DNA of 5,043 nt from Nitrososphaerales archaeon (GTDB taxonomy: Archaea > Thermoproteota > Nitrososphaeria > Nitrososphaerales > UBA57). The stretch spans positions 1-5,043 of the forward strand of contig JAKUSK010000048.1 of assembly GCA_022449325.1 (NCBI GenBank), in the 5' to 3' direction. The stretch's first letter is position 1. Every line of letters starts with the position of its first letter. The notes under the pieces are model-generated. The model searched no databases and was not told where the DNA came from. It saw only the letters and a list, made by a program, of their open reading frames with translations. Positions 1-5,043 of the stretch are shown here, one piece after another. Made by a program: the position numbers and the translations under genes.

Positions 1-348
1 AATTTCATTTTTATCCATTTTTCTAATTTCTAAGGGATATGCAACATTGTCAAAGACGGTCATATGAGGCCATAATGCATATGACTGGTATACCATTCCC
101 ATTCCTCGCTTTTCAGTTGGGATAAGTAGATTGTCGTCTTTCGAAAATAATATATCATCGCCTAAATTCATCTTTCCGTCATCCGGCTTCTCAACTCCCA
201 CGATGCATCGTAATACTGTTGTTTTTCCACATCCACTAGGTCCTAATATAGTAACGAATTTTTCACTTGGCACAGTAAAACTAATATTATCAACGACTAG
301 GTTATCTCCAAATCTTTTTGTTAATTCCTTGACAACAAGTTCCGTCAT
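1..348 (-). CDS. ABC importer ATPase, N-terminal part (MalK/UgpC/FbpC/PotA type), cut by window edge
   Basis: Translating the minus strand from the ATG at 348-346 gives 116 open codons running off the left edge. It begins MTELVVKELTKRFGDN. Walker A is GPSGCGKTT (residues 36-44) and the Q-loop lies in VYQSYALWPHMTVFDNVAYP with Gln88. That Q-loop stretch is typical of ATPases of binding-protein-dependent importers for sugars, glycerol phosphate, polyamines or Fe(III). Signature, Walker B, H-loop and the usual C-terminal regulatory domain would lie beyond the window. An in-frame TGA three codons upstream makes this the longest possible start. The protein would energise a membrane permease pair from the cytoplasm. 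The divergent solute-binding gene at 447 is its likely partner, suggesting an organic-solute importer. The family is secure; the substrate cannot be read from this half. About two thirds of the protein is missing only because the window ends. Confidence 0.93.
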   Translation of the reverse strand, partial: MTELVVKELTKRFGDNLVVDNISFTVPSEKFVTILGPSGCGKTTVLRCIVGVEKPDDGKMNLGDDILFSKDDNLLIPTEKRGMGMVYQSYALWPHMTVFDNVAYPLEIRKMDKNEI

Positions 349-368
349 ACATAATCACTAAGTTGTTT

Positions 369-378
369 TATAATATAC
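369..378 (-). promoter_or_regulatory. Candidate TATA box for the minus-strand importer ATPase
   Basis: Read on the minus strand this is TATATTATAA, centred about 25 bases before the ATG at 348. That is the spacing expected for an archaeal TATA box driving a leaderless or nearly leaderless transcript. No Shine-Dalgarno-like sequence precedes the start, which agrees. A short inverted repeat, AGTTG at 361-365 and CAACT at 383-387, flanks the box and could be an operator, but 5-base arms are weak evidence in AT-rich DNA. Confidence 0.5.
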
Positions 379-415
379 TTTGCAACTAATTAATAATTTC
401 ATATTTAGAACAATG

Positions 416-426
416 TTTATCTTAAA
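416..426 (+). promoter_or_regulatory. Candidate TATA box for the solute-binding protein gene
   Basis: TTTATCTTAAA is centred about 26 bases before the TTG start at 447, again the geometry of a leaderless archaeal promoter. The match to a TATA consensus is imperfect (a C in the middle). No purine-rich ribosome binding site lies between it and the start. With the box at 369-378 it makes the 98-base gap between the two genes a divergent promoter region. Confidence 0.4.
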
Positions 427-446
427 CTAAGCTAACCTACTTACAT

Positions 447-1949
447 TTGTCATCTAATGTATCTAGACGTAAATTTTTAGGATTAGCTGGTGCCGCTGTT
501 GGTTTAGGAGCAGCCGGTTATTATGGAATAAATAATCTAACCCAAACTCCTGCTCCTGTAGATCAACCTGCTGGTCTTGCAGATCGATACACTCGTCTTG
601 CATTGCCAAAAAATCCTCAAAATTATCTTCCTGATGATTATGTTGATTTTATTAGATGGCTCGAATCAGTTTCTGACAAACTTACCGGAACTAGTATAAG
701 AGTTGCCATTGAAGCTGAAGTTGGACCTCGTTCACTTCATCGTAATCGTATTGACTTTACTTCTTCTACTGGCATGGAATTGAATATGGAATTTGATATT
801 TACAAAAATAATCTCTCTAAATGTTTATTGGCAATATCTACTCAATCGCCTACTTTTGATATAATGAACGTGGATGTTTCTCAAGTGGGTCGTTTCGCTC
901 CTCACATTCTAACCATTGAACATCTCATGCAAACCTATCCTGAACTCACATATCCTGGACTCGATATCAACGACTTTGTTGCTCCAGTAAAAAATTTCAC
1001 TTGTACTTATCCGCCTACTCTTGGTAACCCTTGGAACACTGATTTTAATGGAGTTTTCACACAATTCCCTCAAGAAATTCCTTTAATGGTTCGATTCTTC
1101 AGAAAAGATCTTTATTCAGAAGAAGGTCGTGAAGTATCAGAGACTTGGGATGAATATCTCGATGATATCAAACATTTTCACGATCCTTCAAGAACTCAAT
1201 TTGGCACTGTTCTTATGGCTGCTAAATTCCCATCAATAATTATGGAATTTCATAATTGGTTGTATTCATTCGGAGGTAAACTTTGGAATATTGAAAAAGA
1301 CGGTTCAATTAATGCCGATATTAATAGTGATGAAGCTCAAGCTGCATTGGAACATTACCTGGAAGTTAGTAAATACGCAGAACCTAATTCTACATATTAT
1401 GGATGGGCACCTGCTGCAGAATCTATGTCTCAACGACGATGCGCTACTTGTATTAACTTGACTGAATTTGCTTCTTTGATGGATATTCCTGGTGAATCTT
1501 ATGTAGTTCGACAAGTTGGTTATGCCAGAAATCCCGTTGGCGATGCCGGTGCATCACATCATTATTCTGGTGCAGGTTTAGCTATTCCGAAATATTCTCG
1601 AAACCCTGGTGCAGCTTGGGTGTTTATTCAATGGGCTACTGTTGCTTCCATGCAATTAATTGCAGCTATGGATCCATTAGCTCTTGCAGTTCCTACTAGA
1701 AACTCTGTTTTTGAAGATCCAAATGTTCAAGAATTAGTTAAAGAAGGTACTATCCGTCATTTTGATACTGTTAAAAATGCAATTGACCGAGACGAGATTA
1801 ATATCAAACCCGGATTCCCAAAATGGGATTCAATTGAAGGAGAAATGCTTAACCAACTTAATCAAGTTATCCGAGGGAATCTTTCTCCAAGAGATGCCTT
1901 GAATATTATTCAAAAACGTGCTGATGACGTCGGACCATTTACTTTCTGA
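447..1949 (+). CDS. Tat-exported extracellular solute-binding protein, family 1 (ABC importer)
   Basis: This 500-residue protein should capture a solute outside the membrane and deliver it to an ABC permease. The N-terminus has a twin-arginine signal, SRRKFLG (residues 6-12), then a hydrophobic Ala/Gly-rich stretch to about residue 25. No lipobox cysteine follows, so it is either released after cleavage or held by an uncleaved signal. A Thr/Pro-rich linker (32-41) leads to the binding domain. Family-1 hallmarks are PLMVRFFRKDLYSEEG with TWDEY (212-237), FHNWLYSFGGKLW (268-280) and the DEAQAALEHYL helix (295-305). A CxxC pair (Cys332, Cys335) lies where many relatives have a Gly-Lys-Ala-Ala-Met strand. 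The start is TTG: an in-frame TAA at 423-425 leaves no ATG or GTG that would keep the Tat signal. The divergent ATPase at 1-348 is the likely partner. Family 1 mostly binds sugars, but substrate is not determinable here. Confidence 0.92.
   Translation: MSSNVSRRKFLGLAGAAVGLGAAGYYGINNLTQTPAPVDQPAGLADRYTRLALPKNPQNYLPDDYVDFIRWLESVSDKLTGTSIRVAIEAEVGPRSLHRNRIDFTSSTGMELNMEFDIYKNNLSKCLLAISTQSPTFDIMNVDVSQVGRFAPHILTIEHLMQTYPELTYPGLDINDFVAPVKNFTCTYPPTLGNPWNTDFNGVFTQFPQEIPLMVRFFRKDLYSEEGREVSETWDEYLDDIKHFHDPSRTQFGTVLMAAKFPSIIMEFHNWLYSFGGKLWNIEKDGSINADINSDEAQAALEHYLEVSKYAEPNSTYYGWAPAAESMSQRRCATCINLTEFASLMDIPGESYVVRQVGYARNPVGDAGASHHYSGAGLAIPKYSRNPGAAWVFIQWATVASMQLIAAMDPLALAVPTRNSVFEDPNVQELVKEGTIRHFDTVKNAIDRDEINIKPGFPKWDSIEGEMLNQLNQVIRGNLSPRDALNIIQKRADDVGPFTF
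486..509 (+). repeat. 24-base exact direct repeat, copy 1 (in Tat signal)
   Basis: These 24 bases are identical to 3390-3413 and are read in the same frame in both genes, encoding AGAAVGLG. Here they are residues 14-21, in the hydrophobic core of the Tat signal peptide. The flanking bases differ at both ends. Confidence 0.75.
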
Positions 1950-1953
1950 GTAA

Positions 1954-1958
1954 TTTTT
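1954..1958 (+). terminator. Possible short T-run terminator after the solute-binding gene
   Basis: A run of five T lies five bases past the TGA of the solute-binding gene, with more T-rich sequence to about 1968. Archaeal transcription often ends at T-runs without a hairpin, and no convincing hairpin is seen. Five T is short, so readthrough into the next gene is quite possible. Confidence 0.25.
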
Positions 1959-1960
1959 AG

Positions 1961-1973
1961 TTTATTTCATAAA
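1961..1973 (+). promoter_or_regulatory. Weak candidate promoter for the NosFY-like pair
   Basis: TTTATTTCATAAA is the most TATA-like stretch in the 70 bases between the solute-binding gene and the ATPase gene. Initiation about 25 bases downstream would leave a leader of about 25 bases that includes the GGGGAG site at 2010-2015. The alternative is cotranscription with the solute-binding gene. Confidence 0.22.
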
Positions 1974-2009
1974 GAAATGCTTAATAGTTTCAACCTTGCT
2001 GCATTCTTA

Positions 2010-2015
2010 GGGGAG
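2010..2015 (+). promoter_or_regulatory. Shine-Dalgarno-like site of the NosF-like ATPase gene
   Basis: GGGGAG ends four bases before the ATG at 2020. It contains GGAG, complementary to the CUCC at the 3' end of archaeal 16S rRNA. Its presence supports this start and implies a transcript with a leader, unlike the first genes on either side. Confidence 0.5.
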
Positions 2016-2019
2016 ATTT

Positions 2020-2943
2020 ATGTCAACAAATATTATTGTCGATGCTATCGATGTCACAAAACAATATGGTGACTTTAAAGCTCTTGAAGGTTTATCACTT
2101 CAAGTAGAACGTGGCGGCGTCTGGGCATTATTGGGTCCAAACGGTGCAGGTAAAACTACTTTCTTGAAATGTCTTTTAGGTTTGAAACAATTTACTGGAC
2201 AAATAAAAATCGATGGTTACGATATACAAAAAGATCCTAAGAAAGCAAAACATCAAATTGGATATGTCCCTCAACATCCAACTTTATACAATGACATGAC
2301 TGTACAAGAATCATTAAGATATTTTGGAGATATGCGTGATGTAAAACGTTCACGTCTCCGTGAACTTCTTGAGTTTGTAGGTCTTGAATTATGGGCTCGA
2401 CAGCCAGTTGGCGCATTGTCTGGCGGAATGCAACAACGACTTATGCTTGCCGTTGCATTACTTTCTGATCCTCCAGTACTTCTTCTTGACGAACCAACTG
2501 CCAATCTTGATGTAAATCGTCAGGTTGAATTTAGGAATCTTATTAGTTTACTTGTCAAGGAAGGTAAAACCGTTGTCCTTACCACTCACTTGTTAGGTGA
2601 CGTTGATCATATTGCAGAAAAAATTATGTTATTGAATAAAGGCAAATTAGTTGTAAAATCTTCAGTAGCAGATTTGTTCAAACAATTAGATTTAACATCT
2701 CAAATGTTTGTTGAAATACCTGATACTTCAAAGGAACAAGATGCAATTTCTGCTCTTGAAAAAGCAGGTGCGAATGATATTGAAGTTAAGGGTAGTTGGT
2801 ATGAAATGCGAATAGATCCATCGAAAAAAGTATCAATTCTTAATAATTTGAGAGCAAAAGACTGTGAAATAACTGATTTCAAAATTGAAGAACCTAATCT
2901 TGAAGACGCATTTAAGAAGATCACTGCTGGAGAGGGTAACTAA
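2020..2943 (+). CDS. ABC-2 type transporter ATPase, NosF-like
   Basis: This 307-residue cytoplasmic ATPase carries the full motif set: Walker A GPNGAGKTT (39-47), Q-loop Gln85 in GYVPQHPTLY, signature LSGGMQQR (133-140), Walker B VLLLDEP (153-159) and H-loop His190. Residues from about 225 form a C-terminal extension ending in EPNLEDAFKKI (291-301), a usual ending in CcmA/NosF-type ATPases. Length is close to that of NosF (about 300 residues). It would drive the permease encoded immediately downstream. In denitrifiers NosF and NosY, with periplasmic NosD, are needed to assemble the copper site of nitrous oxide reductase; related pairs export other substrates. No nos partner gene is visible here, so NosF-like describes resemblance, not proven function. 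It is a different class from the importer ATPase at 1-348. Confidence 0.93.
   Translation: MSTNIIVDAIDVTKQYGDFKALEGLSLQVERGGVWALLGPNGAGKTTFLKCLLGLKQFTGQIKIDGYDIQKDPKKAKHQIGYVPQHPTLYNDMTVQESLRYFGDMRDVKRSRLRELLEFVGLELWARQPVGALSGGMQQRLMLAVALLSDPPVLLLDEPTANLDVNRQVEFRNLISLLVKEGKTVVLTTHLLGDVDHIAEKIMLLNKGKLVVKSSVADLFKQLDLTSQMFVEIPDTSKEQDAISALEKAGANDIEVKGSWYEMRIDPSKKVSILNNLRAKDCEITDFKIEEPNLEDAFKKITAGEGN
2929..2936 (+). promoter_or_regulatory. Shine-Dalgarno-like site of the permease gene
   Basis: GGAGAGGG lies inside the last codons of the ATPase gene, six bases before the permease ATG at 2943. With the overlapping stop and start (TAATG) it indicates translational coupling of the two subunits. Confidence 0.5.
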
Positions 2944-3776
2944 TGACTAATCCATTTATTATGATTTTAAGAAAAGAATTGAAAGATTCACTGCAAAGTA
3001 AATGGCTCATCACATTTGGTGTAACTTTCTTCTTTCTAGCACTCGGAGTACCTTATATTATTCTTGGCGCAGGTGGATTACTGCCTAGTGATTATCCTGG
3101 TATGGTTGTTGGAACACTTGTTACGCTTGCCGTTCCACTTGTCCCATTAGTATCTCTAGCCATGTCTTCTACTACTATAGCTGGCGAACGAGAGGTAGGA
3201 ACTATGGAATATCTTCTTGCACAACCTGCTACAAAAGTCGAAGTATTCTTTGGTAAATATGTTGGACTTGTAACATCTCTTACTTTGGCTATGTTCCTTG
3301 GTTATGGAGGTGCAGAATTGATTGTTTATTCTACTAATCCCGAATTTATAGCCTCATTCATATTTGCATTGGCCTATTCATTATTGCTCGCTGGTGCCGC
3401 TGTTGGTTTAGGATTTATTGTTTCAGTTTCAGTAAAAACTCGTGCTGCAGCTATTGGTACAGGTTTGTTCTTATGGTTCGTTTTAGTTGTAATTTATGAT
3501 AGTGGTTTCTTGGGAGTAATTACTGTTGCACTAGATGCTGATTCATTATTGATTCCTTTAACTTTGGCAAACCCTGTTGAAACTACTCGAATACTTGCAT
3601 TGATGCATATGGCTGAAAGTCCTTTACGTGGTGAACTAGGTCCACAAGCATCATACTTGTTACAGAATTATGGTTCAATTACTGCATCTAGAATTCTTAC
3701 TGGTGTACTTCTCTTATGGGTTATTGTCCCAGTTGTAATTTCATTTATTCTCTTTAATAGACAAGATGCATCTTAG
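2943..3776 (+). CDS. ABC-2 family permease, NosY-like
   Basis: This 277-residue integral membrane protein has about six hydrophobic segments, roughly 22-43, 55-76, 104-127, 136-160, 168-188 and 250-272. The cytoplasmic motif GEREVGTMEYLLAQP (81-95), followed by a GK pair (104-105), is characteristic of the NosY/ABC-2 permease family. So is NPVETTR (210-216) before the last helix. Its length matches NosY (about 276 residues). The ATG shares one base with the ATPase stop (TAATG), so the two are almost surely made together and form one transporter, probably with two copies of each subunit. Met221 and Met223 sit just after the NPVETTR motif; a metal role for them would be speculation. The substrate is unknown. 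The stop overlaps that of the convergent gene at 3773-4243 by four bases. Confidence 0.92.
   Translation: MTNPFIMILRKELKDSLQSKWLITFGVTFFFLALGVPYIILGAGGLLPSDYPGMVVGTLVTLAVPLVPLVSLAMSSTTIAGEREVGTMEYLLAQPATKVEVFFGKYVGLVTSLTLAMFLGYGGAELIVYSTNPEFIASFIFALAYSLLLAGAAVGLGFIVSVSVKTRAAAIGTGLFLWFVLVVIYDSGFLGVITVALDADSLLIPLTLANPVETTRILALMHMAESPLRGELGPQASYLLQNYGSITASRILTGVLLLWVIVPVVISFILFNRQDAS
3390..3413 (+). repeat. 24-base exact direct repeat, copy 2 (in permease helix 4)
   Basis: Identical to 486-509, encoding AGAAVGLG as residues 150-157 in the fourth predicted membrane segment of the permease. Same frame, different flanks. The likeliest cause is similar small-residue helix composition with shared codon preference, not a mobile repeat. 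Confidence 0.75.
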
Positions 3777-4243
3777 TTCTTAGAAACTTTATTCAAATAA
3801 TATAATATTCCAGATCCTACAATTCCTAATGTAATAACTGCTAATACGATTAAAAACTCGATTGGAATATCTTGCTCCATCGTGTTTTCTTGATTTGTTT
3901 TTTCAACAATTATAATTTCACTTACTGATTCGTGATGTAATTCTGATCCTTCAAATATTATTTGTACTTTGTATAGTTCTTCCAAAGCTTGAAATTGAAT
4001 ATTCGACGATCCCGTTTCATCAGTAATCCCATTCGCAAATATTCTGTCATTAATGTAAAAGACTAAAATCTGTCCGCTAATTGGTTGTGCATTATTGCTC
4101 TGTAAATTTGCGGAAACATCTACAATATTATTTTGCAAATTATTGTCTGAAACTGATATCGATATTGCGGTAATCTCTTTACTTGTTGCATCTATTCCGG
4201 GTATCAGAATAAACACAATAATTAAAATATACTCCAGTCTCAT
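3773..4243 (-). CDS. Secreted, C-terminally anchored small protein with Ig-like ectodomain; function unknown
   Basis: I do not recognise a named family. The 156-residue product starts with a short Sec-type signal (hydrophobic residues 5-15, likely cut near residue 19). Residues 22-115 form a beta-rich ectodomain with the rhythm of Ig-like adhesion or carbohydrate-surface domains: VDVSANLQS, then PISGQILVFYIND, GITDETGSSNIQF and YKVQIIFEG. An acidic, Gln/Asn-rich linker (115-127) precedes one membrane helix (128-150) and the short tail NKVSKN. It should therefore display a single domain on the outer face of the membrane. No cysteine or obvious catalytic motif is present. It converges on the permease gene, with stops overlapping by four bases, and diverges from the quinoprotein gene, sharing a 106-base promoter region with it. 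Signal, anchor and clean codon structure make a real gene likely. Confidence 0.8.
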   Translation of the reverse strand: MRLEYILIIVFILIPGIDATSKEITAISISVSDNNLQNNIVDVSANLQSNNAQPISGQILVFYINDRIFANGITDETGSSNIQFQALEELYKVQIIFEGSELHHESVSEIIIVEKTNQENTMEQDIPIEFLIVLAVITLGIVGSGILYYLNKVSKN

Positions 4244-4252
4244 AATTATTAA

Positions 4253-4262
4253 TCATATATGA
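4253..4262. repeat. 10-base perfect palindrome in the divergent promoter region
   Basis: TCATATATGA reads the same on both strands. It lies 10-19 bases before the minus-strand ATG at 4243, within the likely leader or start region of that gene. It could be a small operator, but palindromes of this length arise easily in such AT-rich DNA. Confidence 0.3.
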
Positions 4263-4273
4263 ATAAAATATTA
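4262..4273 (-). promoter_or_regulatory. Weak candidate TATA box for the small anchored protein gene
   Basis: On the minus strand TAATATTTTATT is centred about 25 bases before the ATG at 4243, the spacing expected for a leaderless archaeal gene. The whole region is AT-rich and other TATA-like stretches are nearby, so the exact box is uncertain. Confidence 0.3.
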
Positions 4274-4319
4274 GTTTTTTGATTATATTTTTATGATAAA
4301 TTCTCAATCTAACATCGAA

Positions 4320-4330
4320 TTTATATAAAA
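4320..4330 (+). promoter_or_regulatory. Strong archaeal TATA box for the quinoprotein gene
   Basis: TTTATATAAAA is a near-ideal archaeal TATA box centred 25 bases before the ATG at 4350. Purine-rich CGAA just upstream (4316-4319) could be part of a BRE. There is no Shine-Dalgarno-like sequence before the start, so a leaderless transcript beginning at or next to the ATG is predicted. It is the best promoter in the window and suggests strong expression. Confidence 0.7.
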
Positions 4331-4349
4331 TAATTTGTCAACATTCCGC

Positions 4350-5043
4350 ATGACTCGACACTTAACTATAGTTGGGTTACTAGTTGCTTTAATTTTGGCA
4401 CTATCTTCATTTGCATTAGTTGCTAATGCATTTGACCCTGGAGGTCCTCCAGGCGGTGGTGGTGTACCAAAAGTAGTTACTGGTAATTGGGAATTCATTA
4501 ACTATCAACCTACTGGTGGTAGTTATAGCCCACAATTCGAAATAAACAATGAAAATGCTCAATGGTTGGAAATGAAATGGTTATTTCCATATCCATCCAA
4601 TGACTTCTCTTGGGGTAATTCCCAAGCTGGTTCAAGCTCACCAGTTCTTATTGTTGACGGCGTTGCATATGTAGCTAAAAACTCACGTGCATTACATGCA
4701 GTTGACGCAAAGACCGGTGAAGAAGTTTACTTTACTGATGAACCAGCAAACTTATGGGATGGACCTGCAATTACTGCAGAATATCCGTTCTTCCAAAGTG
4801 CATGGGGCCATACTCACGCATTAAACTATTATAGACAGTTTGGTGACAGTGGATGGTTAATCACAAGTAGTCAACCTTGTCTACTTAGTGCATGGAATGC
4901 AGCTGACGGTTCGTTAGCATGGAAACTTGGCGTTGAAGAACTTTGTGGTACTGTAGCGGAATACGGAAATCCTGATGAAGGAATCGTAGGAAGCTTTGGA
5001 AGCAAAGGTAGAATTTCAGGACAATCAAATCACCCACCAGCAT
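4350..5043 (+). CDS. Secreted PQQ-type beta-propeller quinoprotein (dehydrogenase-like), N-terminal part, cut by window edge
   Basis: From ATG 4350 the frame stays open for 231 codons plus one base to the right edge. A Sec-type signal peptide (charged MTRH, hydrophobic 5-25, likely cut after ANA at 25-27) is followed by a Gly/Pro-rich linker FDPGGPPGGGGVP (28-40). Two PQQ-type propeller blades can be read: SSPVLIVDGVAYVAKN leading to ALHAVDAKTGEEVYF (96-128), and WLITSSQPCLLSAWNAADGSLAW (169-191). Trp-rich stretches (WEFINYQ, WLEMKWLF) precede them. Such proteins bind pyrroloquinoline quinone and oxidise alcohols, sugars or aldehydes outside the cytoplasmic membrane, but many propellers with these repeats are not enzymes (BamB-like). 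The catalytic Asp and metal ligands would lie past the edge, so activity is unproven. Cys177 and Cys199 could form a disulfide. The strong TATA box at 4320-4330 fits this start. Confidence 0.88.
   Translation, partial: MTRHLTIVGLLVALILALSSFALVANAFDPGGPPGGGGVPKVVTGNWEFINYQPTGGSYSPQFEINNENAQWLEMKWLFPYPSNDFSWGNSQAGSSSPVLIVDGVAYVAKNSRALHAVDAKTGEEVYFTDEPANLWDGPAITAEYPFFQSAWGHTHALNYYRQFGDSGWLITSSQPCLLSAWNAADGSLAWKLGVEELCGTVAEYGNPDEGIVGSFGSKGRISGQSNHPPA

Noticed and set aside
131..361. Plus-strand open frame of 76 codons
   Set aside because: It lies opposite the importer ATPase, whose minus-strand translation has clear Walker A and Q-loop motifs; the plus-strand product resembles nothing.
457..480. 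ATG at 457 as start of the solute-binding protein
   Set aside because: It is in the wrong frame and meets TAG after seven codons.
1305..1514. Minus-strand open frame of 69 codons
   Set aside because: Antisense to the solute-binding gene, no start context, and low-complexity Ser/Arg-rich product.
2271..2504. Minus-strand open frame of 77 codons
   Set aside because: Antisense to the conserved core of the NosF-like ATPase; Ser/Arg-rich product typical of a shadow frame.
2700..2924. Minus-strand open frame of 74 codons
   Set aside because: Antisense to the C-terminal domain of the NosF-like ATPase, with no supporting signal.
447..3776. Solute-binding protein, ATPase and permease as one three-gene importer
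   Set aside because: The downstream ATPase and permease are ABC-2/NosFY type, a class that does not use family-1 binding proteins; the importer-type ATPase lies on the other side. Cotranscription remains possible, but not one shared transporter.
4304..4498. Minus-strand open frame of 64 codons
   Set aside because: Overlaps the strong TATA box and the signal peptide of the quinoprotein on the other strand; its Pro/Gly stretch is the complement of the linker codons.
1..5043. RNA genes, CRISPR arrays, insertion sequences
   Set aside because: Gaps between genes are at most 106 bases and hold only promoter-like sequence; no tRNA-like, regularly spaced repeat or transposase sequence was seen.

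Overview
The window is AT-rich (about one third G+C by eye), uses the standard code, and is densely packed with no gap over about 110 bases. It looks archaeal. A textbook archaeal TATA box (4320-4330) sits about 25 bases before an ATG, which predicts a leaderless transcript, and weaker copies of this arrangement precede the first two genes. Shine-Dalgarno-like sites are seen only before genes that follow another gene in the same direction. AT-rich DNA, a secreted PQQ-type quinoprotein and a sugar-type ABC importer together recall the heterotrophic marine Thaumarchaeota (Nitrososphaerota), a lineage known for many PQQ dehydrogenases. That assignment is inference; no rRNA or other marker gene is present.

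Layout, left to right. (1) 1-348, minus: the first 116 residues of an ABC importer ATPase, cut by the window edge. (2) 447-1949, plus, divergent from it: a Tat-exported family-1 solute-binding protein starting at TTG. These two probably serve one binding-protein-dependent importer whose permeases lie beyond the left edge. (3) 2020-2943 and 2943-3776, plus: an ABC ATPase and a six-helix permease coupled by a TAATG junction. Their sizes and motifs resemble the NosF/NosY pair of the copper-site (nitrous oxide reductase) maturation system and other ABC-2 transporters. No NosD, NosL or NosZ is in view. (4) 3773-4243, minus: a 156-residue protein of unknown function with a signal peptide, a beta-rich Ig-like ectodomain and a C-terminal membrane anchor; its stop overlaps the permease stop. 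(5) 4350-5043+, plus: the N-terminal 231 residues of a secreted PQQ-type beta-propeller protein, cut by the right edge.

The theme is the cell surface: every complete or partial product is an exported protein, a membrane protein or a transporter ATPase. A plausible reading is a heterotrophic archaeon that takes up an organic solute (probably a sugar or similar) and oxidises alcohols or sugars outside the membrane with a quinoprotein. The ABC-2 pair would move an unknown substrate, perhaps one linked to assembly of exported redox proteins. That last link rests on family resemblance and proximity only. I found no clear evidence of a wholly new system. The most open questions are the role of the orphan NosFY-like pair, the CxxC motif in the Tat-exported binding protein, and the small anchored Ig-like protein.
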